Assembly: GCA_002838945.1 (NCBI GenBank)
Contig: PGXB01000002.1
Coordinates: 151,474-215,473, forward strand
Direction: 5' to 3'
DNA length: 64,000 bases
DNA from: a candidate division Zixibacteria bacterium HGW-Zixibacteria-1
GTDB lineage: Bacteria > Zixibacteria > MSB-5A5 > GN15 > PGXB01
The notes beneath the pieces are model-generated. The model made no database searches and had not been told where the DNA came from. It saw nothing but the letters and a program-made list of their open reading frames with translations. The position numbers were made by a program, and so were the translations under genes. Below, piece after piece: positions 42,469 through 50,980 of this stretch (position 1 is its first letter; the number at the start of each line of letters is the position of its first letter).

Positions 42469-44742
42469 ATGAACCTGATCCAGTTGCTTGAATCGTTCAA
42501 AACCGACCGCGCCATCGCGCCCAACATCGCCAAATGGCAGGTCTTCCCGCCCCGCGCAGGAGTCTATGAAGATTATCCGGATTACCTGGACGAAAAACTG
42601 GTTTCGGTGATGAAAAGGCGCGGCATCCAAAAATTATATTCGCACCAGCGCGAAGCGGTCGATTCGATTCATGCCGGCCATAACACCGTCATTGTCACCC
42701 CCACCGCCTCCGGTAAAACCCTCTGCTACAATCTCCCGGTCCTCGACAGCATCATGAAAAACCATTCCGACCGCGCCATGTACCTCTTCCCCACCAAAGC
42801 GCTTTCACAGGATCAGTTGGCCGAACTGACCGGCTTGATCGACACGCTTGACGTCGATATCAAGACTTATACTTTCGACGGCGACACGCCGCAGACCGCC
42901 CGGCGATTGATCCGCTCCGCCGGACATATTGTCGTGACCAACCCCGATATGCTTCATGCCGGCATCCTGCCGCACCATACCAAGTGGATCAAGCTGTTCG
43001 AGAATTTGAAATTTGTCGTCATCGATGAAATCCATCATTACCGCGGAATTTTCGGCTCGCATCTGGCCAATGTCGTCCGCCGCCTGCGGCGGGTGTGCAA
43101 CTTTTACGGCTCCGATCCCATCTTCATCTGTTCATCCGCCACCATCGCCAACCCGGCCGAACTGGCCGAACGAATCACCGGCAAAAAAGTCAATCTGGTG
43201 GACAAAAACGGCGCCCCGACCGGCGAAAAACACTTTATCATATATAACCCTCCGGTCATCAACAAACAGCTCGGTATCCGAAAATCGGCGCTGGGCGAGT
43301 CATTTAATCTGGCCGAGCGGTTTATTCGCGAAAGAATCCAGACCATTGTCTTTGCCCAATACCGCCTTCAGGTGGAAGTGCTCTTATCATACCTTCGCGA
43401 GAAATTCAAAGAGCCTTTCGGGAAAAATATCAAGGTGGCCGGCTATCGCGGCGGCTACCTTCCAAATCAAAGGCGCGATATCGAGCAGGGCCTCCGCAGC
43501 GGCGCCATCACCGGCGTCGTCTCGACCAACGCCCTGGAACTGGGCATCGATATCGGGGCGCTCGATGTTTCAATTATCTGCGGCTATCCCGGATCGATCT
43601 CCTCGGTCTGGCAGCAGGCCGGACGGGCCGGACGGCGCGCCGATGTTTCGGTAACGATTTTCGTCGCCAACAGTTCGGCCATCAACCAGTTTCTGGCCAA
43701 GGACCCGACGTATCTTTTCAAGAAGACCCCGGAGATGGGCATTATCGACCCCGACAACCTGATCATCTCGGCCAATCATATCAAATGCGCCAGCTTTGAA
43801 CTGCCGCTATCCGTCGGCGAAAAATTCCGCCATGACGGCACCGAGGAAATCCTCGATTACCTCGAATCGCAAAAAGTGGTCCGCCAGGCCGGCGGCAAAT
43901 ATCACTGGGCCTCCGAAATCTACCCGGCCCAGCAGGTCTCATTGCGGTCGGCTTCGCCCGAGAATTTCGTCATCCTCAACCAGACCGACAACAACCGCGT
44001 CATCGGCGAGGTCGATTATTATTCGGCGCCGATCTTTTTGCACCCGGAAGCGATTTATTTGCATGATGCCGACCAGTACCAGGTGACCGAACTGGACTGG
44101 GAAGGACGCAAAGCTTACGTCAAAGAAACCGATGTCGATTATTACACCGATGCCGAAACCAAAACCGATCTGAAAGTGCTCTCCGTCACCGATGAAAAGG
44201 CCAAATATGAGGCCCGGCTGTCATGGGGCGAAGTGACCGTGACTTCGGTGACCGTGCTCTATAAAAAGATCAAGTTCCACACGCATGAAAATGTCGGCTG
44301 GGGCAAGATCGAACTGCCGGAGTTGGAGCTGCATACTAATTCCTATTGGTATTCCTTCCCCGGCGACATCCGCTTCAAGATTAATCTCGATGGCGAGCAG
44401 TTCGGCGGCGCTTTGCGCGGTGTCGCCAACATCCTCGGCAAGATTGCACCGTTGTGGATGATGTGTGACCCGCATGACCTCCGCTCGATTTCACAGGTGC
44501 GCTCGCCGTTCACCGAACTACCGACTATTTATATCTATGAGAATATCCCCGACGGCGTCGGTTATTCCGAAAAGCTGTTCAATATTTCCGATGATTTATT
44601 CCGCGCCTGTCTCGACCAGGTCGAGAACTGTCCTTGCCAGAGCGGCTGCCCGTCATGTGTCGGCCCCGAGATGGAAGTCGGCGAATCCGGCAAATCCGGC
44701 ACTGTCAAATTACTGAAGTGGATGCTGGGGATGGGGGTATAG
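42469..44742 (+). CDS. DEAD/DEAH helicase of the MrfA/YprA type
   Basis: The 757-residue superfamily 2 helicase has Walker A TPTASGKT (77-84), DEIH (186-189), SSATI, and QQAGRAGRR in the second RecA-like domain. The C-terminal third is a DUF1998-like zinc domain with CPCQSGCPSC near residue 725. In B. subtilis this class (MrfA) unwinds DNA with 3'-5' polarity in mitomycin-damage repair. The usual MrfB nuclease is not adjacent. DUF1998 helicases are also parts of phage defence systems such as DISARM, but the single-protein DEAD-DUF1998 form fits repair better. It ends only 6 bases before the TIR gene. Confidence 0.88.
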   Translation: MNLIQLLESFKTDRAIAPNIAKWQVFPPRAGVYEDYPDYLDEKLVSVMKRRGIQKLYSHQREAVDSIHAGHNTVIVTPTASGKTLCYNLPVLDSIMKNHSDRAMYLFPTKALSQDQLAELTGLIDTLDVDIKTYTFDGDTPQTARRLIRSAGHIVVTNPDMLHAGILPHHTKWIKLFENLKFVVIDEIHHYRGIFGSHLANVVRRLRRVCNFYGSDPIFICSSATIANPAELAERITGKKVNLVDKNGAPTGEKHFIIYNPPVINKQLGIRKSALGESFNLAERFIRERIQTIVFAQYRLQVEVLLSYLREKFKEPFGKNIKVAGYRGGYLPNQRRDIEQGLRSGAITGVVSTNALELGIDIGALDVSIICGYPGSISSVWQQAGRAGRRADVSVTIFVANSSAINQFLAKDPTYLFKKTPEMGIIDPDNLIISANHIKCASFELPLSVGEKFRHDGTEEILDYLESQKVVRQAGGKYHWASEIYPAQQVSLRSASPENFVILNQTDNNRVIGEVDYYSAPIFLHPEAIYLHDADQYQVTELDWEGRKAYVKETDVDYYTDAETKTDLKVLSVTDEKAKYEARLSWGEVTVTSVTVLYKKIKFHTHENVGWGKIELPELELHTNSYWYSFPGDIRFKINLDGEQFGGALRGVANILGKIAPLWMMCDPHDLRSISQVRSPFTELPTIYIYENIPDGVGYSEKLFNISDDLFRACLDQVENCPCQSGCPSCVGPEMEVGESGKSGTVKLLKWMLGMGV

Positions 44743-44748
44743 CATTTG

Positions 44749-45528
44749 ATGAAAAAGGATAAATTTAAATTCGATTTTGCGATTTCTTACGCTGGTGAAG
44801 ATGTGGGATTGGTAAGGGATATTTGCAAGCTACTACTTGATAACGGCGCAAAGATTTACTTCGATAGATCCAATAAGCCATTTCTTGTTGGAAAAAAATT
44901 GTCTAGTGAGACCACGCAAATCTATGGTCCGTTATCCTGCTTTTGTGTCCCTATAATATCGAAACACTATGTTAATAAATATTGGACAAAAAGAGAATAT
45001 GTCAGTGCTTTAAAAGAAGAAGAAACAAGGAAAAGTGAATTTATATTACCGATACTTCTGGATGATGTAAATTTTGACCAATTGGCTATTGATAAAATAT
45101 ATATAGATTTACGAAAAGAAGGTATATTTGACACAGTCGATATTCTTATTGCTAAATTAAGTCAGTTACCATCCAGTAAGCCGATCACAGGAATAACGAC
45201 ATGGGTTGCAACTTTTGGAATACATGTCAATGACTTTGCGGCTAGTTATGATAGGCCACCCAATGCACCTTATAAGTATTATGAATTATGTGATTGGCTT
45301 GAGAATGATCTTATAAAACGATTGGAGAAATCTAGGATTAAAAGATTTGCATTGACAGAAGCGTCCGAAAGAAATGGTGAGACATTATCTATAAGAGTCG
45401 CCTTTCGTTGGGATCCCTCGAAAGAAGTTTTGGATTTTGGTGACGTTGCTTGGTGGGACGTCCTGGAAATAATTGAATATGAAAAGGTATATTCGAACAG
45501 CAGCAATCCATTTAATAGTCAAGATTAA
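44749..45528 (+). CDS. TIR-domain protein with unassigned C-terminal domain
   Basis: Residues 1-130 are a TIR domain: FDFAISYAGEDVGLVRDI at the first strand and helix, YFDRS after strand B, GPLSCFCVPIIS, and the WTKREY segment with the putative catalytic Glu at E83. Bacterial TIR proteins often degrade or cyclise NAD in phage defence. The C-terminal 110 residues (from about 150) carry no motif I can name; aromatic and charged, they may sense a trigger. Base composition changes sharply at its start to AT-rich, unlike the helicase, a sign of acquisition. The ATG at 44749 lies 6 bases after the helicase stop; GGGGG in the helicase end could serve as ribosome-binding site. I chose it over a TTG one codon before. 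Confidence 0.82.
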   Translation: MKKDKFKFDFAISYAGEDVGLVRDICKLLLDNGAKIYFDRSNKPFLVGKKLSSETTQIYGPLSCFCVPIISKHYVNKYWTKREYVSALKEEETRKSEFILPILLDDVNFDQLAIDKIYIDLRKEGIFDTVDILIAKLSQLPSSKPITGITTWVATFGIHVNDFAASYDRPPNAPYKYYELCDWLENDLIKRLEKSRIKRFALTEASERNGETLSIRVAFRWDPSKEVLDFGDVAWWDVLEIIEYEKVYSNSSNPFNSQD

Positions 45529-45651
45529 GTTCTGTAGATAGCCATATATTTTATCAATGGATTATGATCTTTTCACATGTTTCCTTCGCGAGATTAAGAA
45601 ATATTTTATTTCGGATTTAAATAACTATAAAGACTGTTAGGGAGATTATTG

Positions 45652-46143
45652 ATGTCACAAGAGGCTGACGGTTTTTGGGGAGTAGTTCTTGGTGGATTAT
45701 TTGGAGCTGCAATCGCATCTCCAAAAAAGGAAGACAAGGACGAATTGAATCAATATAGGCTTTCAAAACAAAGGCTATTGATAAGAATAAATGCCTTGGG
45801 TAAGTTGCCTAATGTTGAGCGAATACGGACAGATCCCATTATAGAACATGCATTTATTGAATCGGTCAATATGTTTATATATGGATTTTATAGAGGTTCA
45901 ACAATTTATGCCGCTTCTCTAATGGAGTATATACTAAGGAAAAGATTAAAAAACAGCGATTTCTCAGGGCTGATTGATGCAGCGTGTGAAAACGGAATTA
46001 TTTCCAAAAGTGAGGTCCACTATTTACATGGATTAAGGCTTGACAGAAATGAACTTGTTCACGATTTAACACGACAAATAAGAGAAGAGGATGCGGAACT
46101 TATCATAAAAATTGTAATAAAAATATTGAATAAGTTGCTCTAA
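45652..46143 (+). CDS. HEPN/DUF4145-like protein, probable RNase
   Basis: The 163-residue product begins with a hydrophobic Gly/Ala segment (WGVVLGGLFGAAIA) and basic region. Residues about 65-163 resemble the helical DUF4145/HEPN domain, with an ending RLDRNELVHDL that carries the RNxxxH motif (R132-H137) of HEPN ribonucleases. Such proteins are toxins or effectors in defence systems. GGGAGA lies about 7 bases before the ATG at 45652. The gene follows the TIR gene by 123 bases on the same strand and shares its AT-rich composition. The DUF4145/HEPN match is by pattern only. Confidence 0.7.
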   Translation: MSQEADGFWGVVLGGLFGAAIASPKKEDKDELNQYRLSKQRLLIRINALGKLPNVERIRTDPIIEHAFIESVNMFIYGFYRGSTIYAASLMEYILRKRLKNSDFSGLIDAACENGIISKSEVHYLHGLRLDRNELVHDLTRQIREEDAELIIKIVIKILNKLL

Positions 46144-46296
46144 TGTCAAGTCTCGCCGGTCTGGTTGGCCACTCCAATTGGTTAGGGTAATAATTGAAGC
46201 CACCATAAAAAGGGCTCACTCTCTTTATAAATTAATCTTTCAAATATTCTGACCTATTTTTTTCATATAAAAATAATTTTCTGCACATGCGCCAAT

Positions 46297-46326
46297 TTGC
46301 AACTATTACAGGTTAAACAATAGAAT
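46297..46326 (+). promoter_or_regulatory. Possible promoter of the small secreted protein gene
   Basis: TTGCAA at 46297-46302, an 18-base spacer and TAGAAT at 46321-46326. Matches are moderate; a leader of about 50 bases would contain the GGAGG at 46371-46376. Confidence 0.3.
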
Positions 46327-46381
46327 AAAAGAAACCTTTTACTCAAACATTAAGTCCTAAACTTTGAAATCGGAGGACGTT

Positions 46382-46714
46382 ATGCGGCTCAAATCAATTT
46401 TATTCCTGACTGTTTTCTTGTCAATTCTCTTTGCATTGACGGTCAATTCTACTCAGATTTGGAGTGAGACAATCGTTGTCGAAGGCGGGAAATCTCTTCA
46501 TTGGTCACTCCCAAAAAATTGCAGTCAGGCTGTGCTAAAAGGAATAAACTGGCTGGATGACAAACTTATTGTTACAGATTTAAAAACAGGGATAAAGTAT
46601 ACTTTATACGGAAAAGGTAGCTATCCTATGACTGTGTATAAAGGAACAAATCTGTTATTAGAGAATGACAACCAACTTAATTTTTCAATAAAAGTCACAT
46701 ACTATTCAGATTAA
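46382..46714 (+). CDS. Small secreted protein of unknown function
   Basis: A 110-residue protein with a signal peptide (about 1-25, LKSILFLTVFLSILFALTV) followed by beta-rich sequence (IVVEGGKSLHWSL, KLIVTDLKTGIKYTLYG). I start at the ATG at 46382 with GGAGG about 7 bases upstream. The composition is AT-rich like the TIR and HEPN genes, which lie 240 bases before on the same strand. It could be a third part of the island or unrelated. Function unknown. Confidence 0.6.
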   Translation: MRLKSILFLTVFLSILFALTVNSTQIWSETIVVEGGKSLHWSLPKNCSQAVLKGINWLDDKLIVTDLKTGIKYTLYGKGSYPMTVYKGTNLLLENDNQLNFSIKVTYYSD

Positions 46715-46743
46715 AGCGGTTAATATTCCTATTTTCCGAGTTG

Positions 46744-46868
46744 CGTCAGGTCTTGATTCCCCGACCAAAATCGGGGAATTGTGACCTGACGGCTTGGGTG
46801 GCCGCTATGAATGGTTGCGGTCGGGTGCCCGCGCCAATCTTGTTTGGGGCGGGATTACAAAATAATCC
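46744..46868. repeat. Cluster of three inverted repeats (REP- or MITE-like)
   Basis: Hairpin 1 (46744-46791) has an outer stem CGTCAGGTC/GACCTGACG and a near-perfect inner stem TTGATTCCCCGA/TCGGGGAATTGT around a loop of CCAAAA. Hairpin 2 pairs CCCGCGCC (46828-46835) with GGGGCGGG (46846-46853), one mismatch. Hairpin 3 pairs GGATTA (46852-46857) with TAATCC (46863-46868). The GC-rich element stands in AT-rich DNA. Confidence 0.55.
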
Positions 46869-46963
46869 AGTATGGCAGTCTCAAGTGAGTTTTGTAAAAA
46901 AACTCGCCTGGGGATGCCGGCCCCTTCCTTGATATTACATCCAATCTCTGAAAAAACCACATC

Positions 46964-47457
46964 AATTTGATGGTAATTCCATCCGAGGGGTCTTATAGAG
47001 GAGACTTTTTATAATTATGGCTATGCGAGCGTCAAAAATTGGAATTGTCGGTTCCTTATCCACTATAAGAGTAGGCCGAATCGCTCTTTCCGTCGCAGGC
47101 GGAATTTCGGTTCCTGCCCTGCTTAAAAGGCTCTTGGCAGGGGAATGGTTATTTCATTTTTTTAAAAACGCAAAAACAAAGCCAATTTCGTGTAAGTCCA
47201 TTATGCATCGTCTATTACAGGAAAATATACATGAATTATCGCATAAGATATGTCGGGTTTCTTTCACGCAGGCATCATCGCTATGGCAGACCGAAGGCCA
47301 AAAGGCGCCACTACGTCCAATTTTACTAACAAAATGAAGTCGAAACTTTAAAAATAGGAAAACGAACCCAATTCCGTGTAATTCAATGAAAGTAAATTTA
47401 GTACAATGAAATTTTCGCTAAAATCGCTGCAAAAACGATAGTAATTTGATGGTAATT
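46964..47457 (+). repeat. 15-bp direct repeat pair flanking about 464 bases
   Basis: AATTTGATGGTAATT occurs at 46964-46978 and 47443-47457 in the same orientation. The preceding bases are partly alike (AAAAAC then A-rich). The pair brackets the second half of the non-coding stretch. Confidence 0.55.
47173..47386 (+). repeat. 28-base imperfect repeat pair
   Basis: Two copies at 47173-47200 and 47359-47386 agree at 23 of 28 positions (AAAAC then CCAATT then CGTGTAA). They lie inside the interval bounded by the 15-base direct repeats. Confidence 0.5.
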
Positions 47458-47589
47458 TGCTACGCAATTTTATACGTAATCCGTTTCGCGTTCGAAGAGT
47501 GTGGCAGCCTCAAACAAATTTCAATACAAAGTGTTGAAAGTTGTTTGGCGATGGCGCTGAAGGACTCTGCCAATAATGCGGAAACCTCC

Positions 47590-48327
47590 TCAACCTTCCG
47601 CCTGCACCACTGCCTCAGCCCTCGCCCAGCGGCTCACATCGGCGAAAATGTCATGAAGTTTCTCGCCCAGCATCAGATTTATCGTCAACTCCTGCTCGAT
47701 ATCCTGGCTGGATCGTGTCCGCCGACCCCGCTTGCCGAGGTTCATCTGCTGATACATGAGAACACCCGACTTGGCCTCGACAATAAGATAATCATCTATC
47801 GCCGCGAACTGATCCCAAACCGTGCGCGGAAACTGCCCGATGGTCTGGTCGCCCTTGTCGGCGAAGAGCGAATATTTCTCGTTGAATTTCGGACACTCCA
47901 TAGGCCGAATCTCGCTCAGTCCAATCCGCGCGACAATCTTCTGGAAAACCGCATCCCAGATCTTACTCAGAAAACCGGGAAGTTTCGGATGCGGCATTAT
48001 GGCGAACCGAGGCAATTTCATGTATTGATTGACCAGCGTGTAAGCGACCGAATACTGCTGCCGATCATGATTGCCGGCGATATCGAACCTGTATATCTTG
48101 TATCCGAACCGCGCATATTCATAAATATTCTTAATCCCCCGTCCCTTTTCCTGGATCCGGTGAAGCTCGCATATCGACTTCATCAGATCGTCATCAAGCC
48201 GTTCCCTCGGCACCAGTCCGCGCATTCGAAGTGTATTATCCAGCTTCTCGCGGCGACGCTTCTCGGCGCGAACGGCCAACGATATGACAAAAACGAAGAG
48301 CAATATAAATCCCAATACAATGTACAT
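47590..48327 (-). CDS. Single-pass membrane protein of unknown function
   Basis: One hydrophobic helix at residues 2-19 (YIVLGFILLFVFVISLAV) is followed by a basic cytoplasmic stretch and about 220 soluble residues. The C-terminal region has an RTRSSQDIEQELT segment and mixed strands and helices. I see no known domain. AGGG lies about 9 bases before the ATG at 48327. It is the first minus-strand gene after the repeat-rich stretch and has host-like composition. Confidence 0.65.
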   Translation of the reverse strand: MYIVLGFILLFVFVISLAVRAEKRRREKLDNTLRMRGLVPRERLDDDLMKSICELHRIQEKGRGIKNIYEYARFGYKIYRFDIAGNHDRQQYSVAYTLVNQYMKLPRFAIMPHPKLPGFLSKIWDAVFQKIVARIGLSEIRPMECPKFNEKYSLFADKGDQTIGQFPRTVWDQFAAIDDYLIVEAKSGVLMYQQMNLGKRGRRTRSSQDIEQELTINLMLGEKLHDIFADVSRWARAEAVVQAEG

Positions 48328-48410
48328 AATTATAACCCTGTCGAAAATGTGACTATTTATCTAATTATCGGCAGTAATAGACAGGAAATAAAGCGGTGGA
48401 TTTGAAGCCG

Positions 48411-48785
48411 CTACAACTGCTCTTCAATCGTCCTGGTTATGGTCGATTTGACGTCGCCGGTATGTTTGGTCGCCCTGGGCTCTATGAGCAGAATCCAGCA
48501 TTCCTGCTCCGAATGAACACGGTGCTTGATGCCTTTTTTCACGATATAATATTCACCCTCGCCCAGCGTGAAATCATCCTCATTCTCGATCTGCATCACC
48601 AGGGAACCCTTGACCATATAAAACATTTCATCTTCGTTGTCATGAATATGCCAGGGAACATCCTGTCCCTTGACTTTGGTGACTTTCACAAAAACATCGT
48701 TCACTTCACCGATGACTTTGGGAGAATAATATGCTTTTAATTGCGGAAATAACTTCTCCAGTTTTCTTTCATTACTCTTTTCCAA
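48411..48785 (-). CDS. Cupin domain protein
   Basis: A 124-residue single-domain cupin with motif 1 WHIHDNEDEMFYMVKG and motif 2 GEYYIVKKGIKHRV. The metal ligands HxH, Glu and the later His are present. Function depends on unknown substrate; homologues include sugar isomerases and small-molecule binders. The start is a TTG at 48785, with GGGAGG about 9 bases upstream. It lies 83 bases upstream of the membrane-protein gene on the same strand. Confidence 0.85.
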   Translation of the reverse strand: MEKSNERKLEKLFPQLKAYYSPKVIGEVNDVFVKVTKVKGQDVPWHIHDNEDEMFYMVKGSLVMQIENEDDFTLGEGEYYIVKKGIKHRVHSEQECWILLIEPRATKHTGDVKSTITRTIEEQL

Positions 48786-48861
48786 AACACTTACCTCCCT
48801 GATTTTGTCATACTAACGCATCCAAATAATGGGGTCATATCGCAATCTCGACTGCACGATT

Positions 48862-49884
48862 TTATTTCATCAGTGATTGCTTGAGATTTTCCAGAGATAC
48901 GCTGTACTCGGCGCCTTCGCTGATTAATTTATAACCCATCTGCTCGTTGACCTTTTGTATGGGGAAATTCACCGCCCGCATATCGGTTGTCATGTATTTG
49001 TTGCCCGGGAAATCCTCCCCGATTTTTCTGAACAGCGCCGCCTTGAGCCATTTCGAAAGCCCCTTTCCGCGGTACTCGCTGATTACTCCGGTCATGGCCT
49101 GGTAGGCATTGGATGGATCATGGCCTGCGACCATGGCATTAGTAAACCCTGTCATATTATCCCGGTCATCATGCATGGTGAAAATATATAGGAAGCGATC
49201 ATTCTTTCGCCGCCACTCGTCATGAACCCTGAATATTTCCGGCGTAATATGGTAGTTTCTGCCGCGATCTCTTTCCCTTGGCATTTCATTCAAAAACTGC
49301 GTAAACAATTCGGCAAACCGCACTAAATATTTATCAGGAATAATCTTATGAAACTCCAGCCGCAATGACGGATATCTTGTGGGAAATTCCTGCAGCCAAT
49401 TATCTATAAGATCCTTATGTGCGATTATTCTCTCAAGCTGGAAACGGTTCAAAATATTCACCCGTATTCCCATCCAGTGTTCCGCCGGCTTGATGGTCCT
49501 CCGGCAGTTCGCCATATATTCCAGTTCCTGCAGACCATAATTTTCGAGCAGTTTCTCCAACTCAGCGCCGACGGTCATTGAGAATTTACGGGGTATCAGG
49601 TCATAATCGGCATCCAGATTCGAGACCAGCGACGGATCCGTCCCGCCGATATCGCGGCCCTGGGCAATCACCCATCCGACCGCTTTGCCTTCATCAAAAA
49701 CACCATATCGGTATTGATGTTTATCGGTCTGTAAAAGTGAAAGATGCTGCTCTTTTAATCGCTGCCATGGGATGTCGAAGAAAAAACTGTTGTATTTCCT
49801 GCGCAGAGCAACAAGCAGCTCCTGACAGGCTATCCATTTCTCGTCGGTAAATTCGGGACCGTCGATTGAGATTATTTTGAACAT
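48862..49884 (-). CDS. Tandem GNAT-fold N-acetyltransferase-like protein
   Basis: The 340-residue product seems to have two GNAT folds. The C-terminal one has the clear acetyl-CoA signature GVISEYRGKGLSKWLKAAL (Q/RxxGxG/A) near residue 275, with MTGFTNAMVAGHDP before. The N-terminal part (about 5-140) has GVFDEGKAVGWVIAQG and SMTVGAELEKLLENYG, a weaker GNAT pattern. The ATG at 49884 replaces a codon six earlier; neither has a ribosome-binding site. Substrate unknown. Confidence 0.75.
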   Translation of the reverse strand: MFKIISIDGPEFTDEKWIACQELLVALRRKYNSFFFDIPWQRLKEQHLSLLQTDKHQYRYGVFDEGKAVGWVIAQGRDIGGTDPSLVSNLDADYDLIPRKFSMTVGAELEKLLENYGLQELEYMANCRRTIKPAEHWMGIRVNILNRFQLERIIAHKDLIDNWLQEFPTRYPSLRLEFHKIIPDKYLVRFAELFTQFLNEMPRERDRGRNYHITPEIFRVHDEWRRKNDRFLYIFTMHDDRDNMTGFTNAMVAGHDPSNAYQAMTGVISEYRGKGLSKWLKAALFRKIGEDFPGNKYMTTDMRAVNFPIQKVNEQMGYKLISEGAEYSVSLENLKQSLMK

Positions 49885-49953
49885 GGGATAAATATAGCAC
49901 AATACCCTGATTAGACAATATGAATTTGAGGACAGACAGTATTTTGATAATAA

Positions 49954-50799
49954 TTAACTTATTGTTATCGCTCGACGACGTCCAATCACGATTATAGCAG
50001 CCGCAGCTAATAATGTCACTAAGATTATCAGCCCTACATTATTAGTTACGGGCACCTGAAATTGTACATCTTTGCATTTGCCGTCGCTGCCGGCATTATA
50101 CAAAGCCGCAACCTCCGATGCATCAAGGGCCCGCTTAAATACTTCGACTTCATCAATCGGCCCCTGATGACGGTTGTCAAATGAATTGGTACCGATTTTG
50201 AAAGATACATTACTACTAACGCTTTGAACACTCTGGGCATCGAAATAGGCCATTATTTGGTTATTGATATATATTATGCCTCCGTTTTGAGCGGATTTAT
50301 TTACCACTACAACAGCATGTATCCAGCCGCTTGATGGATCCGGGAGATCTCCGCTGTATGAAGTGCCGTTTATCGTGAAGACCAGTTGCCACGGAGCCGG
50401 GCCGACTATCTGAGTAATACTTAATTCATATCCTAAATGCGACTGGGGATCATACCTGCTGACCAGCCCTCCCTGATAGCCATATTGAAACCACAGGTCA
50501 ATTGAGAAACTACTCTCATCGATTTCAAGTGAAGCGGATTCTTCCGGCACTTCCAGATAAGAGTTGCCGTCGAAATCAAAGGCTTGGTCAACCATCCCCG
50601 TTATATAGCCGGGCGTGCCGTGCCATAAGGCGGTCTTTCTGGATACAAGATCGCGTGAATGAATATCGCCCGGCCACCAGGCTAACATATTTGATGGGGG
50701 TTGAATACACTGAGCATAAAGACCATCAGCCACTAATCCTGATATTACTACCAGGCAGCTAATAAGGATAGTCACACGTTGCAGTATTCGAATTGACAT
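49954..50799 (-). CDS. Secreted LamG-domain protein with C-terminal TM-Arg sorting tail
   Basis: A signal peptide (about 1-29) is followed by a laminin-G/concanavalin-like domain (about 40-225): MLAWWPGDIHSRDLVSR, FSIDLWFQYG, WQLVFTINGTSYSG, and KIGTNSFDNRHQGPIDEVEVF. The C-terminus is a short PVTNNVG element, a TM helix (LIILVTLLAAAAIIVIG) and RRRA, like IPTL- or PEP-CTERM sorting signals recognised by exosortase-type enzymes. No sorting enzyme is in the window. The gene has its own promoter and stands alone. Confidence 0.78.
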   Translation of the reverse strand: MSIRILQRVTILISCLVVISGLVADGLYAQCIQPPSNMLAWWPGDIHSRDLVSRKTALWHGTPGYITGMVDQAFDFDGNSYLEVPEESASLEIDESSFSIDLWFQYGYQGGLVSRYDPQSHLGYELSITQIVGPAPWQLVFTINGTSYSGDLPDPSSGWIHAVVVVNKSAQNGGIIYINNQIMAYFDAQSVQSVSSNVSFKIGTNSFDNRHQGPIDEVEVFKRALDASEVAALYNAGSDGKCKDVQFQVPVTNNVGLIILVTLLAAAAIIVIGRRRAITIS

Positions 50800-50871
50800 A
50801 ATCCTACACCTTTCTTGATTAAATTTGTTTTAGATTGCTTTCAACTATATACCGACTTCCCGGATATTTAT

Positions 50872-50900
50872 AAAATAGACATTTTAGAATAAATTGTCAA
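50872..50900 (-). promoter_or_regulatory. Sigma-70 promoter of the LamG gene
   Basis: On the minus strand: TTGACA (50900-50895), a 17-base spacer, TATTTT (50877-50872). The predicted start near 50865 leaves a leader of about 66 bases. Confidence 0.65.
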
Positions 50901-50980
50901 CGATTATCAAATATTTCCTAAACCGGATGAACCGCCGGATTAGTCTCTCGTAATCGCTTAATTATATATCATAAAAAAAC

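Larger units (their letters stand above)
46715..47589. other. 875-base non-coding stretch with inverted and direct repeats
   Basis: No convincing gene. The left part (46741-46870) holds three adjacent hairpins. The right part holds a 15-base direct repeat (46964-46978 and 47443-47457) and a 28-base imperfect repeat (47173-47200 and 47359-47386). The frames at 46741-46932 and 47017-47337 lack protein features and I reject them as genes. The stretch separates the TIR/HEPN island from the next minus-strand gene. Confidence 0.6.

Noticed and set aside
42469-44742. Helicase as part of a DISARM-like defence system
   Set aside because: DISARM needs a separate DUF1998 gene, a helicase and a methyltransferase; here one protein carries both helicase and DUF1998, matching MrfA.
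46741-46932. Small plus-strand frame of 63 codons
   Set aside because: It is made of the hairpin cluster and shows no start site or protein-like pattern.
47017-47337. Plus-strand frame of 106 codons in the repeat-rich stretch
   Set aside because: It crosses one copy of the 28-base repeat, has no domain-like pattern and only a distant ribosome-binding site.
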